DNA of 64,000 nucleotides, taken from NCBI RefSeq assembly GCF_008369295.1, contig NZ_VOBG01000008.1:1-64000 (forward strand), read 5' to 3'. Position numbers and translations under genes: made by a program. Every line of letters starts with the position of its first letter. The stretch's first letter is position 1. Positions 48,465 through 59,388 of this stretch are shown here, in pieces. A model generated the notes under the pieces. It searched no databases. It saw only the letters and a list, made by a program, of their open reading frames with translations, and was not told the DNA's origin. The DNA comes from Pseudomonas sp. ANT_H4 (GTDB lineage Bacteria; Pseudomonadota; Gammaproteobacteria; Pseudomonadales; Pseudomonadaceae).

Positions 48465-48893
48465 GTTTATCCCCTTCAATTAATGGACATTCATTGATCA
48501 GGTGCAGGACCACTCTAGCAAGAGTATCGGCCTTGTGCAGCCCAACACCTATGCGCGACGTGCGGCAAATCACCTCTTGCAGCGCACACAACAGCAGCGG
48601 GCAAGGCTTTTCCCATTGCAAAAAAAAAACGCACGATGGGCGAAAAAAGCGCCGCACCTGTCTAGGACACGCGTTTGCAGGGGAAATGCAGTGGCTGTCG
48701 TAATGGCCTGAAACGCTTGATTTGAGAAGGCACAGGCTTTGCTGTTAAATAGGCGGCGTGTCGCTGCCGCTATTTTCCCGCGTTCAGCGCATAGGCTGAT
48801 ACCCGCGCACGTGCCCAACGCCTCCCATTGTTCAGAAGCGAACCGTGCCAGTCAGCTCTTCCTTGTGATCCGTCTTAACGTGAGTTAATCAAA
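48465..48893. other. Divergent region between the Dps-like and membrane cold-shock genes
   Basis: Holds the promoters of the two flanking genes. An A-run of ten lies near 48621, and no open frame in it looks like a protein. Nothing else is recognised. Confidence 0.4.
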
Positions 48894-49496
48894 ATGTTGA
48901 AAATCGTCCACCTGCTAACGGGCGCTGCAGCTTTGCTGCTGTCCTTTACCCCTAGTCTGCGAACCGAAACCCTACCCTACCTGCAACAACCCGATGCTCT
49001 GTACCTGGCCTTTTTCGGTCTTATTAACCTGACACTGGCTCCAGTCATTCCTTACTGGAACAAAGGCCCGCGTCATCAACTGCAAAATCTGGTCAGCGCC
49101 CTGCTGGTGCTGGCTGTCGTCGTGCAAACCCTTACCCTGCTGGCGCCAATGCCTGAAGTCGGTGGCCATCCGGCTGTCCTGCTCAGCCTGGTGATTACCC
49201 TGATTGCTATCGTTCTTCATCTGGCCATTAGCTTCTACCGTTCATCCCCGGCCGCCGCATCGCAAAGCTACGACATGACCAACCGGGATACCGGGACCGT
49301 CAAGTGGTTCAACACGTCCAAAGGCTTCGGCTTTATTTCTCGGGATTCGGGCGACGATATCTTCGTCCACTTCCGGGCCATCCGTGGCGAAGGCCATCGC
49401 GTCCTAGTCGAAGGCCAGCGCGTGGAGTTCTCCGTGATGAACCGTGACAAGGGCCTGCAAGCTGAAGACGTGATCGCCGCCTTGCCGCGCCGCTGA
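48894..49496 (+). CDS. Membrane protein with C-terminal cold-shock domain
   Basis: 200 residues. Three or four transmembrane segments (residues about 1-118; for example [18 protein letters not shown] and [15 protein letters not shown]) precede a short linker and a complete cold-shock domain ([20 protein letters not shown] and [13 protein letters not shown]). This fuses a membrane anchor to an RNA-binding chaperone. It stands beside the Dps-like gene, as does the PA0961 homologue in P. aeruginosa. The role of the membrane part is not known. Confidence 0.9.
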   Translation: MLKIVHLLTGAAALLLSFTPSLRTETLPYLQQPDALYLAFFGLINLTLAPVIPYWNKGPRHQLQNLVSALLVLAVVVQTLTLLAPMPEVGGHPAVLLSLVITLIAIVLHLAISFYRSSPAAASQSYDMTNRDTGTVKWFNTSKGFGFISRDSGDDIFVHFRAIRGEGHRVLVEGQRVEFSVMNRDKGLQAEDVIAALPRR

Positions 49497-49514
49497 TTTC
49501 AGTCTGCAAAAAAG

Positions 49515-49551
49515 AAACCGCGATGCAGCCAACGCTGCATCGCGGTTTTTT
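49515..49551 (+). terminator. Rho-independent terminator
   Basis: AAACCGCGATGCAGC / GCTGCATCGCGGTTT stem, then a T-run, 19 bases after the membrane cold-shock gene. Confidence 0.92.
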
Positions 49552-49576
49552 ATGGCCTCAGGTTTAACCCGGCCAA

Positions 49577-49783
49577 TCAGTAATGGGGCGGAGGCGCCTC
49601 TTCTTCGGACGACTCGAATTGACCGCCCATCTCTTCCTGGCGCTTGAGCAACGCGGACATCTGCAACTGCAGGCGTTCGACCGCCCGCTGCTGGGTGACC
49701 AAAATATCGTTCAATGTCTCAATGGTGTCATCCTGAAAGGCCAGTCGGCTCTCAAGCTCCGTCACGCGATCTTGCAGTTCCAT
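49577..49783 (-). CDS. slyX: SlyX-family protein
   Basis: 68 residues, mostly a coiled coil ([40 protein letters not shown]) with the C-terminal PPPHY signature of SlyX. The function is uncertain. The start follows the HIT gene stop by three bases, so co-transcription is likely. Confidence 0.92.
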   Translation of the reverse strand: MELQDRVTELESRLAFQDDTIETLNDILVTQQRAVERLQLQMSALLKRQEEMGGQFESSEEEAPPPHY

Positions 49784-49786
49784 GGT

Positions 49787-50212
49787 TCAGTCCTGCGCAA
49801 AAATGAAATCTGGAGGCAGTAGTTCGCGCAAACGTGCACGAATCACCTCTACCTGTTCTTCGGTATAAGGCTGTGCCGGATGCTTGCCCCAGACGGGAGC
49901 TGGCCAGGCAGCGTCATCACGCTTGCGCACGATCACGTGCACATGCAGTTGGCTAACAACATTGCCCAAGGCACCGATGTTCATTTTGTCGGCAGCAAAC
50001 CCGTCATTAAGCAATTGCGCCAAGGCAGTGCTTTCCTGCCACACCTGTTGCTGGTCAGCGACATCCAACTCAAACACTTCGCTGATACCGTTGATGCGTG
50101 GCACCAAGATGAGCCAAAGGTAATTTGAGTCATTGGACAGCAGCAGGCGGCACAGGGGGAAATCCCCGATGGGCAGCGTGTCATTTTGCAGACGTGGATC
50201 TAAGGCGAACAC
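49787..50212 (-). CDS. HIT-domain protein
   Basis: 141 residues. Histidine-triad fold with ALDPRLQNDTLPIGDFPLCR and the triad-like NVVSQLHVHVIVRKRDD. HIT proteins hydrolyse or transfer nucleotidyl groups; the substrate is not identified. GTG 50212 is chosen because GGAG lies 10 bases upstream and it fits the family N-terminus. An ATG at 50365 would add a sequence unlike the family. It overlaps no neighbour and is followed by slyX. Confidence 0.87.
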   Translation of the reverse strand: MFALDPRLQNDTLPIGDFPLCRLLLSNDSNYLWLILVPRINGISEVFELDVADQQQVWQESTALAQLLNDGFAADKMNIGALGNVVSQLHVHVIVRKRDDAAWPAPVWGKHPAQPYTEEQVEVIRARLRELLPPDFIFAQD

Positions 50213-50940
50213 CGCAGTCACTCCGTTCGGCTGGTCAGGTTTCAGGTGCCCAGCATACCTGCGAATGGGCCGTGCTTCACCGCCAATGCTGCGGTAACTA
50301 TCGAGCCAACCAGGCGGCCGAGCACCTCGCACCAAAATGAGTCGTTTATGCCCCGAATCGTGCAAGGCTCATCCGCCAAGTACTCACCACTCGGGGTGAA
50401 TGGGTAACGTTTTCGTTGGCACCTGATTTATGTCCCTGCAAAAAGGAGCAACGCTCGACCGTCAAGGCCAAACCAAACGGCGCAAAAAGCCCGTGCTTAT
50501 GCGGTTTTTACAGTGCCACAGAGCTTTTCACGAAAAAATGACATTCAGTTACCGGTTTGTGCACGCTTGTTGCATTCCCACCCATATCGTCGGCAACGGC
50601 ACCCAGCAGGAAGCGGGTGTTTCACGGTAGAAAACAGCAGTGAATCAATGCACACCAGGGAAGTTTTGTAACTTAGAACGCGGTATTTTTTACCGACGCT
50701 CAGAGTATTAAAAACCGCATTGAAGTTGTCAGTTTGGTTACACACAGACTGTGAGTTTGCGACATGGACCTAGCAATTTACGACAGCCTCGTAAAGAAGC
50801 TGCAAGGATAGATGGGCAAGTATCGCCAATATTGTCAGCGTGCTATAAGTTTGCGCTGACACAAAAAAGAAAGAGCCGCCCAGACAAAAATACAGGTGGG
50901 ACGGCAGTACTCTTCCTAAAAACCAAAGGAGCAAATCACG
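50213..50940. other. Long intergenic region upstream of the OprD-family porin
   Basis: 728 bases without a recognised gene. It holds the promoter and leader of the porin gene and the upstream region of the HIT gene. Short open frames here have no family features. No sigma-54 or clear sigma-70 promoter was identified. Confidence 0.4.
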
Positions 50941-52221
50941 ATGCGCGTGATGAAGTGGAGCATGATCGCCCTGGCTGTTTCAGCAGGTACCTCGCAGTTC
51001 GCAATGGCGTCCGCTCAAGACGATGCCAAGGGCTTTGTTGAAGACAGTACGTTCGGTATCAACACCCGCGCGCTGTACTTTAGCCGCGATTTCCGTAACA
51101 ACCCGTCGGGCCCAGGCTCGCAAAGCCGCGCCGAAGAATCTGGTCTTGGCTTCAACGCCCTTTACCAGTCGGGCTTCACCCAAGGCACCATTGGTGTCGG
51201 TGTTGACGCCATTGGCCTGCTGGGCATCAAGCTCGACAGCGGCAAGGGTCGTGCAGGCACCGGCCTGTTCCCTACAGGTTCCGACGGTCGTTCGCAAGAT
51301 GACTACTCGAGTGGCGGCGCAGCGATCAAGTTCCGCATCTCCAATACCGTGCTGAAACTCGGTGACCAGTACACCACCGCTCCGGTATTCGCTTCCGATG
51401 ACAGCCGTCTGCTGCCAGAGGTACCGGAAGGCATCTCTATCACCAGCAACGAAATCAAAGGCCTGAAGCTGGAAGCCGGTCACTTTACCGGTATCAAGGC
51501 ACAATCACAGACCTTCAGTGACAGCCTGCACCTGACCCAAGCCGACTTCGTCGGTGCGGTGTACTCCTTTACTCCAGAGCTGACCGGTAGCCTGTACTAC
51601 TCGAAAGTGGAAGATTACTTCCGCAAAATCTATAGCAACATTAACTACACCCACGCGCTGAGCGACGACCAGTCCTTCGCCATCGACTTCAACATCTACG
51701 ACACCAAGAGCGACGGCCAAGGCCGGCAACGTGCCTACAAGGACGGTACAACCAAGCTCGACAACCGTGCGTTCAGCTTGCAGGGCGCCTACACCATCGG
51801 TGCTCACACCTTCACCCTGGCAGCTCAAAAGGTTAGCGGTGACGGTGACTACGGCTACGGCGTAGACGGCGGCGGCTCAGTGTTCCTGGCCAACTCCATT
51901 GCACGTTCCGACTTCAACGCCGAAGGCGAGAAGTCCTACCAAGCTCGTTACGACATCAACATGGCCACCTTTGGTGTACCAGGTCTGAGCTTCATGACTC
52001 GTTACGTAACAGGTAGCGGCGCGAACACCGCCACGACCTCGAACGGCAAAGAGTGGGAACGCGACATCGAAGCCAAGTACGTGATCCAGGAAGGCCCTGC
52101 CAAAGACCTGAGCCTGCGTATCCGCCAAGCGACATATCGTTCGTCTGATGGCGTTTACTACGGTTCGTCGTCGATCGACGAACTGCGTCTGATCGCGCAA
52201 TACCCGCTGAACATCTTGTAA
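50941..52221 (+). CDS. oprD: OprD-family outer-membrane porin
   Basis: 426 residues. A signal peptide (MRVMKWSMIALAVSAGTSQF, cleavage near AMA-SA) is followed by the OprD core FVEDSTFGINTRALYFSRDF and alternating beta strands, ending IDELRLIAQYPLNIL, the usual OprD C-terminus. The porin imports basic amino acids and small peptides and, in P. aeruginosa, carbapenems. Its location next to the HIT/slyX genes matches oprD of P. aeruginosa, though the sequence could equally be an OprQ- or Opd-type member. Confidence 0.85.
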   Translation: MRVMKWSMIALAVSAGTSQFAMASAQDDAKGFVEDSTFGINTRALYFSRDFRNNPSGPGSQSRAEESGLGFNALYQSGFTQGTIGVGVDAIGLLGIKLDSGKGRAGTGLFPTGSDGRSQDDYSSGGAAIKFRISNTVLKLGDQYTTAPVFASDDSRLLPEVPEGISITSNEIKGLKLEAGHFTGIKAQSQTFSDSLHLTQADFVGAVYSFTPELTGSLYYSKVEDYFRKIYSNINYTHALSDDQSFAIDFNIYDTKSDGQGRQRAYKDGTTKLDNRAFSLQGAYTIGAHTFTLAAQKVSGDGDYGYGVDGGGSVFLANSIARSDFNAEGEKSYQARYDINMATFGVPGLSFMTRYVTGSGANTATTSNGKEWERDIEAKYVIQEGPAKDLSLRIRQATYRSSDGVYYGSSSIDELRLIAQYPLNIL

Positions 52222-52265
52222 TTGGCCGTTAGATTACGACGATGACTCAGGGCCTCGGCCCTAAA

Positions 52266-52303
52266 TAAAAAGCCGCTCACTTGTTACAAGTGAGCGGCTT
52301 TTT
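52266..52303 (+). terminator. Rho-independent terminator of the porin gene
   Basis: AAAGCCGCTCACTTG / CAAGTGAGCGGCTTT stem with flanking A- and T-runs. Confidence 0.93.
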
Positions 52304-52410
52304 ATTGCGGTTATATTTCTACGCGCCCCATAACTAGCAAGCTAACTATCTAGTTTGCGGACTCAGATCAAACCTGACCATTCGGCCAAGTTCAATCCAC
52401 AAACCTGTTA

Positions 52411-53253
52411 TTACTTGGCCGGCGCTTCCTGCATAACGCGAATAACTCGCTGCGGAAATGGAATATCAATCCCAGCCGCTTTCAAACGATCACGGGCCAG
52501 TTCGTTGAACTGGAACATCACATCCCAATAATCCGCAGTCTTGGTCCAGACCCGCAGGGAAACGGTAATTGAACTGTCACCCAAGGTCGATACCACCGCT
52601 ACCGGCTCAGGATCAGCCAATACTCGTGGGTCCTTGGCCAGTTCCAGCAACACTTCCCGGGCTTTCTGCAGGTCGGCTTCATAGTCGACACCCACGTCAA
52701 ACACCACTTTGCGGGTAGGTTGGCGGTTAGTGTTAGTGATGATGCCGTTGGACAGAATGCCGTTGGGCACGATGACCGTCTTGTTGTCGCCCGTACGGAT
52801 CACGGTATGGAAGATCTGGATGCTGTCGACAGTACCCGCAGTGCCTTGGGCTTCGATCCAGTCGCCGATACGGAACGGGCGGAACAGCAGAATCAGCACG
52901 CCACCGGCGAAGTTCGCCAGGCTGCCTTGCAATGCCAAGCCAATGGCCAGGGTCGCCGCACCGATCGCCGCGACGAACGACGTGGTTTCCACACCAATCA
53001 TCGAGGCCACGCTGACGATCAGCATCACCTTGAGGACAATATTCGCCAGACTGGTGACGAAGCCCTGCAGCGCCATGTCGGCATTGCGCATGGCCAGCAA
53101 ACGGCCCATCTTGTGGGTCAGCTTGTTGATCAACCACCAGCCAACGGCCAGGGTGATGACGGCCAGCAATACCCGACTGCCGTATTCCATGATCATCGGG
53201 ATCCAGGCCTGGGAAGCCTTGATCAATTGGTCCACTTCAGCGTTTAAATCCAT
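52411..53253 (-). CDS. mscS: MscS-type small-conductance mechanosensitive channel
   Basis: 280 residues. Three N-terminal transmembrane helices, TM3 with the Gly/Ala-rich pore stretch AAIGAATLAIGLALQGSLAN, a beta domain (RPFRIGDWIEAQGTAGTVDS) and a C-terminal alpha/beta domain (VDYEADLQKAREVLLELAKD). Opens under hypo-osmotic shock. Length and motifs match E. coli MscS (286 residues). Confidence 0.94.
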   Translation of the reverse strand: MDLNAEVDQLIKASQAWIPMIMEYGSRVLLAVITLAVGWWLINKLTHKMGRLLAMRNADMALQGFVTSLANIVLKVMLIVSVASMIGVETTSFVAAIGAATLAIGLALQGSLANFAGGVLILLFRPFRIGDWIEAQGTAGTVDSIQIFHTVIRTGDNKTVIVPNGILSNGIITNTNRQPTRKVVFDVGVDYEADLQKAREVLLELAKDPRVLADPEPVAVVSTLGDSSITVSLRVWTKTADYWDVMFQFNELARDRLKAAGIDIPFPQRVIRVMQEAPAK

Positions 53254-53385
53254 CTACTTTCTCCTGTTGAGTGGGTGTGCTGCTTTTATGGTGCCCACAG
53301 CAATCGAGCCCCGAAGGGCTCAATCGTTTCTGCAGGTTCTGGGGCGTGGGACGTCGAAAACGCCCGCAGGTTCCCCAATGCGCTA

Positions 53386-53871
53386 TCAGTCGCGGAAATT
53401 ATTGAACTGCAGCGGCATGTCGAAAGTCTTGGCACGCAAGGCGGCAATCGCGTCTTGCAGGTCGTCACGCTTCTTGCCGGTGATACGCACCTGTTCGCCC
53501 TGGATGGCGGCCTGGACCTTGAGCTTGGCGTCCTTGACGTGGGCGACGATTTTTTTCGCCATCTCCTTGTCGATACCTTCCTTGAGTACGGCTTCCTGCT
53601 TCATCAGCTTGCCGGAGGCGTAGGCGTCCTTGACTTCAAGGCACTGCACGTCGATCTTGCGCTTGACCAGCGCCAGCTTGAGGATCTCGATCATCGCTTC
53701 CAGCTGGAAATCAGCTTCAGCGGTCAGGTTGACAGTCAGGTCCTTTTCCTTGAACTCAAAGCTGCCCTTGCCTTTCAAGTCATAGCGACGGTCCAGTTCC
53801 TTGACGGCGTTCTCGACGGCGTTGGTGACTTCGTGTTTGTCCAGTTCGGATACCACGTCGAACGACGGCAT
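53386..53871 (-). CDS. yajQ: YajQ-family nucleotide-binding protein
   Basis: 161 residues. Two ferredoxin-like domains with [36 protein letters not shown] and [19 protein letters not shown]. YajQ-type proteins bind tRNA or cyclic di-GMP; the effect in this organism is unknown. Beside mscS, as in P. aeruginosa. Confidence 0.94.
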   Translation of the reverse strand: MPSFDVVSELDKHEVTNAVENAVKELDRRYDLKGKGSFEFKEKDLTVNLTAEADFQLEAMIEILKLALVKRKIDVQCLEVKDAYASGKLMKQEAVLKEGIDKEMAKKIVAHVKDAKLKVQAAIQGEQVRITGKKRDDLQDAIAALRAKTFDMPLQFNNFRD

Positions 53872-53980
53872 GTAGTTTCTCCAATAAAAAAGGGGCGCGG
53901 CTCAGTAGAGATGGAGCAGGCCTGGCTTGCGGGTAAAATGCGCGGCCATTATAACGGTTCTTTACCCTCCTTCACTGTGA

Positions 53981-54919
<939 letters not shown>

Positions 54920-54965
54920 AGCACGCGCTACCCTGCCTCCTTGTTCCTTGCCTGCGAAAACCCTG

Positions 54966-57002
54966 ATGCCACTGCGCCAGCGCCTCGAAAATCTACCGGT
55001 TGGGCAGAAACTGCTGGCGGCCCTGCTGGTGCTGCTGACCACCGTGCTGCTGGTGGCCAACCTGACCTTTATCAGCGCCGCCTACTGGATCTCCCAGGAA
55101 AGCATGGCACCCCAGGCCTTGCAGGCCATCGGCCGGCTGGTCTCCAACCCGGCGCTCGCCACCGAAGCCCTGGACTCACCCGTCAAGGCGCAAACCCTGC
55201 TCAACGAGCTGACCAGCTATTCGCCGCTGCGGGCCGCTGCGCTGTACGACGGCGAAGGCAATCGCCTGGCGCAATTGCAACACGGTGATCGTCTGCACCT
55301 GCCGGACAACTACCGGCACATCGAAGCCTGGCGTATCACCGAATTTCGCAACAACCAGGTGATCACCCTGCCCAGCCCCGGCAAACCTTCGGGGCATTTG
55401 TTGTTGGTGGCCACCAGCGAACTACCGGTAGCCTTCTATACCGGCACCTTGACCGCCAGCCTGGGCATCTTGATTTTCAGTGTACTGTTGTGGATGGTGA
55501 TTGCCCGGCAGATCAAGCGCCTGATTACCCGACCGATCCATGAACTGGAAGAGCTGTCACGCCAGGTCACGCGGGAAGAGAACTACGCCTTGCGCGCCAG
55601 TCGCGGCAACCATGACGAAATCGGCAGCCTGGCCGAAGCCTTCAATACCATGCTTTCGCGCATTGAAGCCCGTGAGCAGCAGCTCAAGCGCGCTCGCGAC
55701 GACTCCCAGGCCGCCTATGACCAGGCTCAGGCCCTGGCCGAGGAAACCCGCCACACCAACCGCAAGCTGGAACTGGAAGTCCAGGTACGCAGCAAGATCG
55801 AGAAAAAACTCACGGGCTTTCAGAATTACCTGAACAGCATCATCGACTCGATGCCGTCGGCGCTGATCGCCCTGGACGAACAACTCTACGTCACCCAATG
55901 GAACCAGGAGGCCAGCGCACTTTCCGGCACCCGTCTGAACGAGGCGTTAAACCAGCCAATCTTCCTCGCCTTCGAACCGCTCAAGCCGTACCTGCCGCAA
56001 CTCAAGGCAACGGTGGAACAACACACCGTGGAGCGAATCGAGCGCGTGACCTGGATCAAGGACGACGAGCCCAAGCATTACGCCCTGACCTTCTACCCAC
56101 TGATGGGCGGTGCCGGACGCGGGGTGGTGATCCGTATCGATGACATCACCCAGCGCCTGTCCCTGGAAGAAATGATGGTGCAGTCGGAGAAGATGTTGTC
56201 CGTCGGTGGCCTCGCCGCTGGCATGGCCCACGAAATCAATAACCCGCTGGGGGCAATCCTGCATAACGTGCAGAACATCCGCCGCCGCTTGTCAGCGGAA
56301 CTGCCGAAAAACCTTGAACACGCCAAACAGGTGGGCGTCGAACTGGACACGGTCAACCGCTACCTGCAAAGCCGTGAAGTCCCGCAACTGCTCGACGGTA
56401 TCCAGCAGGCCGGTGCCCGCGCGGCAAAAATCGTCACCCATATGCTCAGTTTCAGCCGTCTCAGCAACCGCCAGATGGCCCCCTGCGACTTACCGGCGTT
56501 GATCGATCAGGCGGTGGATATTGCCGGCAACGACTTCGACCTGACCATAGGCTTCGACTTCAAGGGGCAGGCGATCATTCGCCAGTTCGACCCGCTGCTT
56601 GGCCCAGTACCCGGTACCGCCAACGAACTGGAGCAAGTGCTGCTCAACCTGTTGAAAAACGCGGCACAGGCCATCCACTTGCGGGGCGAAGACAGCGAGC
56701 CTGGGCGTATCATCCTGCGCACACGGCTCAACCCGCCGTGGGCAGAGATCCAGGTGGAAGACAATGGCATCGGCATGAGCAAAAACGTGCGCAAACGCAC
56801 CTTCGAACCGTTCTTCACCACCAAGGAAATTGGCCAAGGCACCGGGCTTGGGCTATCGGTCTCGTATTTCATCATCACCAACAATCACAAGGGCCAGATG
56901 GAAGTCCATTCGACTCAGGGCCAAGGCACGTGCTTCACCTTGCGCCTGCCCTTGACGGGCAGCCAGCTCGCCCCTCACGAACTCACTCAACTGGAGCGCT
57001 AA
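54966..57002 (+). CDS. Sensor histidine kinase, no adjacent regulator
   Basis: 678 residues. Transmembrane helix (about 15-40), periplasmic sensor domain, second transmembrane helix (about 160-185), HAMP (ITRPIHELEELSRQVTREEN), coiled coil, PAS domain (about 295-410), then the H box GGLAAGMAHEINNPLGAIL, N box LLNLLKNAAQAIH, and G boxes VEDNGIGMSKN and GQGTGLGLSVSYFII. ATG 54966 is preferred to TTG 54948. No response-regulator gene is beside it, so its partner must be encoded elsewhere. The signal is unknown. Confidence 0.87.
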   Translation: MPLRQRLENLPVGQKLLAALLVLLTTVLLVANLTFISAAYWISQESMAPQALQAIGRLVSNPALATEALDSPVKAQTLLNELTSYSPLRAAALYDGEGNRLAQLQHGDRLHLPDNYRHIEAWRITEFRNNQVITLPSPGKPSGHLLLVATSELPVAFYTGTLTASLGILIFSVLLWMVIARQIKRLITRPIHELEELSRQVTREENYALRASRGNHDEIGSLAEAFNTMLSRIEAREQQLKRARDDSQAAYDQAQALAEETRHTNRKLELEVQVRSKIEKKLTGFQNYLNSIIDSMPSALIALDEQLYVTQWNQEASALSGTRLNEALNQPIFLAFEPLKPYLPQLKATVEQHTVERIERVTWIKDDEPKHYALTFYPLMGGAGRGVVIRIDDITQRLSLEEMMVQSEKMLSVGGLAAGMAHEINNPLGAILHNVQNIRRRLSAELPKNLEHAKQVGVELDTVNRYLQSREVPQLLDGIQQAGARAAKIVTHMLSFSRLSNRQMAPCDLPALIDQAVDIAGNDFDLTIGFDFKGQAIIRQFDPLLGPVPGTANELEQVLLNLLKNAAQAIHLRGEDSEPGRIILRTRLNPPWAEIQVEDNGIGMSKNVRKRTFEPFFTTKEIGQGTGLGLSVSYFIITNNHKGQMEVHSTQGQGTCFTLRLPLTGSQLAPHELTQLER

Positions 57003-57004
57003 CC

Positions 57005-57583
57005 ATGGGCTTTCGCCTGTCGAAAATTTACACACGTACCGGCGACAAGGGCGAAACGGGCCTGGGCGACGGCCGCCGTGTGCCCAAGGATCACCCACGG
57101 GTGGAGGCCATTGGCGAAGTCGATGCGCTGAACAGCCAGTTGGGTTTGCTGCTGGCCGGGCTTGAGGAACAGAGTGGTCAGCATCCGGCCTTGAAGGATG
57201 TGATCGAAGTGCTGACACCTTGCCAACACCGCTTGTTCGACCTGGGCGGTGAGTTGGCGATGCCGGTGTACAAGGCGCTCAATGCCGCCGAAGTTGACCG
57301 GCTAGAGGCCGCGATTGACCGCTGGAACGAAGAGGTTGGCTCGCTGGAAAACTTCATCCTGCCCGGCGGCTCGGCATTGATTGCCCAGGCCCATGTGTGC
57401 CGGAGCCTGGCACGCAGTGCCGAGCGCCGCTGCCAGCATCTAAACGCAGTAGAGCCGCTGGAAGGCGTAGGCCTGGCTTATATCAACCGGCTATCAGACT
57501 TGCTGTTTGTGGCAGCGCGGGTGATTGCCAAGCGCCAGGGAGTGGCCGAGATTTTATGGCAGGCGGCGGCGAAGCCTCATTGA
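57005..57583 (+). CDS. pduO: PduO-type cob(I)alamin adenosyltransferase
   Basis: 192 residues. KIYTRTGDKGETGLGDGRRV at the N-terminus is the ATP-binding motif of PduO/ATR enzymes, followed by FILPGGSALIAQAHVCRSLARSAER. It adenosylates cob(I)alamin to give coenzyme B12. It starts 2 bases after the sensor kinase stop, so the two are co-transcribed although their functions are unrelated. Confidence 0.95.
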   Translation: MGFRLSKIYTRTGDKGETGLGDGRRVPKDHPRVEAIGEVDALNSQLGLLLAGLEEQSGQHPALKDVIEVLTPCQHRLFDLGGELAMPVYKALNAAEVDRLEAAIDRWNEEVGSLENFILPGGSALIAQAHVCRSLARSAERRCQHLNAVEPLEGVGLAYINRLSDLLFVAARVIAKRQGVAEILWQAAAKPH

Positions 57584-57662
57584 TGATCAGTTGATTCTGA
57601 GGACGGCGGTGTGGCCGACGTAGCCTCGCTGGGGCTCGACAACTGCGTCCACACCTGGCGCC

Positions 57663-58607
57663 TCAAACTTCAGGCCAGAACGCCCGAATGCCTGCCACAC
57701 CTTGAGCGCCGGTTTCCCAGGCTTTTTCCAGCTCGGCGGGCCCAACGCCACCTAACAGAAACACCGGTTTGCTGAACCCGCTGATCAACTGCGCCGCCTG
57801 CTCCCAACCCAACGGCTGTGCATCGGGGTGAGTCTGGGTCGGTTGCACGGGCGACAGCGTGACAAAATCCACATCCATCAACTCGGCCAGCGCCAGCTCT
57901 TCGGCATCGTGGCAGGACGCCGCCAGCCAACGGTCCTTAGGCAGCGGCCGGCCCTTGCTGGCGTACTTGCGCAGTTGCGCCGAGGTCATGTGCCAGCCAG
58001 CCGAGGGAAAGTCTCCCAGCCACTCAAACGGCCCCTTGAGCATCAGTTGCGCCTTACCCGCACACAGGCCCACAGCGTCCACCGCCAAGTCGCGGTATTT
58101 TGGGTCATAACCATTGGGCGCACGTAACTGAACCAGCTTGATGCCGCCGGCAATGGCTTTCTGGATACCGCGCAGCAGGGTCGGGGTTTCCAGTTCACCG
58201 GGAGTGATCAGGTATTGGGCAGGCAACCGCGCCGCTGCGACGATCGGCGCATTGGCCGCCGGGAACTCATAGTTCACTAGGTCCCGGGGAGCAACCCATT
58301 CAAGTGGCTGCCCTTCGGCGCCATGGGGCTCGCCGGTAAAGGCCGAGACTTCCCAGACATCCAGCAACACCTGCTTGTCCGGGTAATCATGTTGCACCTT
58401 GATCAACGGCCGGGCCGCGGTGACCAGAATGCCCAGCTCTTCCTGCAGCTCTCGGCTCAGCGCCGTGGCAACCGATTCACCGGCCTCCACCTTACCGCCG
58501 GGAAACTCCCAGAGACCGCCCTGATGCTGGATGTCGGCACGACGTGCCAGCAGAATCCTGCCGTCTACGCCCCGGATGACCGCTGCTGCTACATGAACTC
58601 GTTTCAC
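57663..58607 (-). CDS. mutT: Nudix hydrolase MutT fused to a thiamine-phosphate-synthase-like domain
   Basis: 314 residues. The N-terminal Nudix domain (1-135) has the box GGKVEAGESVATALSRELQE-ELG and hydrolyses 8-oxo-dGTP. The C-terminal half (about 150-310) is TenI/ThiE-like (KLVQLRAPNGYDPKYRDLA, VTLSPVQPTQTHPDAQPLGW, VFLLGGVGPAELEKA). This fusion is common in Pseudomonas and the C-terminal role is unclear. GTG 58607 overlaps the GST stop by four bases. Confidence 0.92.
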   Translation of the reverse strand: MKRVHVAAAVIRGVDGRILLARRADIQHQGGLWEFPGGKVEAGESVATALSRELQEELGILVTAARPLIKVQHDYPDKQVLLDVWEVSAFTGEPHGAEGQPLEWVAPRDLVNYEFPAANAPIVAAARLPAQYLITPGELETPTLLRGIQKAIAGGIKLVQLRAPNGYDPKYRDLAVDAVGLCAGKAQLMLKGPFEWLGDFPSAGWHMTSAQLRKYASKGRPLPKDRWLAASCHDAEELALAELMDVDFVTLSPVQPTQTHPDAQPLGWEQAAQLISGFSKPVFLLGGVGPAELEKAWETGAQGVAGIRAFWPEV

Positions 58608-59230
58608 CGTACTACTTCCTCTAAACCGGCCTTATGCCAGGCCTTGAAGGCTGGCCATTGGTAAATCGTCTCGACGTAGGCCGCGTCCACTGCCGACAGC
58701 TCTACCTGATAGGTACGCAGGCGTACGGCAATTGGTGCGAAATACGCATCCACCAGGCAGGCACCGCCAAACAGGAATGGGCCAGTCTCAGTGGCAACGG
58801 CGCGGCACTCGGCCCACAAGGCGGTCATGCGCTGGACTTCCACCTGCACATCAGCCAGCACCGGTGACAGCGGCGCGTTGCGGCTCAGGTCAAACGACAT
58901 ATTGCCGCGAATCGCGAAGAAACCACTGTGCATCTGCGCGCAGGCCGAGCGGGCCTGAGCACGGGCGGCAATGTCTTTGGGCCACAATTGGGCGCCCGGA
59001 AACTGTTCATTCAGGTATTCGGCAATTGCCAGGGAGTCGCCAATCACGCCGTGCTCGGTTTTCAACAGCGGTACTTTGCCGGTGGGCGAGTATTTGAGAA
59101 CGCGTTCGCGGGTGTCCGGTTGATTGAGCTTGATCAGTTCTTCGCTGTAGTCAACGCCAGTCAGCTCAAGGGCCAAGGCTGCACGCAAGGACCAGGAAGA
59201 ATAGAGTTTGTCGCCGATGATCAGGTGCAT
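58604..59230 (-). CDS. Glutathione S-transferase family protein
   Basis: 208 residues. An N-terminal thioredoxin fold with LIIGDKLYSSWSLRAALALE, SPTGKVPLLKTE and GDSLAIAEYLNEQ, and a helical C-terminal domain. Substrate unknown. ATG 59230 follows AAAGGACG; the next gene overlaps its stop. A REPIN lies upstream. Confidence 0.93.
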   Translation of the reverse strand: MHLIIGDKLYSSWSLRAALALELTGVDYSEELIKLNQPDTRERVLKYSPTGKVPLLKTEHGVIGDSLAIAEYLNEQFPGAQLWPKDIAARAQARSACAQMHSGFFAIRGNMSFDLSRNAPLSPVLADVQVEVQRMTALWAECRAVATETGPFLFGGACLVDAYFAPIAVRLRTYQVELSAVDAAYVETIYQWPAFKAWHKAGLEEVVR

Positions 59231-59265
59231 GGGACGTCCTTTTTCATGAGGTACGAACGTTACTC

Positions 59266-59364
59266 TGTGGAGCAAGATTGCTCGCGAAAAACTCGAAGAC
59301 GCCACTTTCTGCCAGGCAGCCAGCGATATCGTTAACGACCTTCGCGAGCAAGCTCGCTCCTACA
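59266..59364. repeat. REPIN upstream of the GST gene
   Basis: TGTGGAGCAAGATTGCTCGC at one end and TTCGCGAGCAAGCTCGCTCC at the other are inverted REPs, with about 50 bases between, one arm being slightly degenerate. Confidence 0.8.
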
Positions 59365-59388
59365 GGAGAAAATGTAGCTTCGTGAGTA

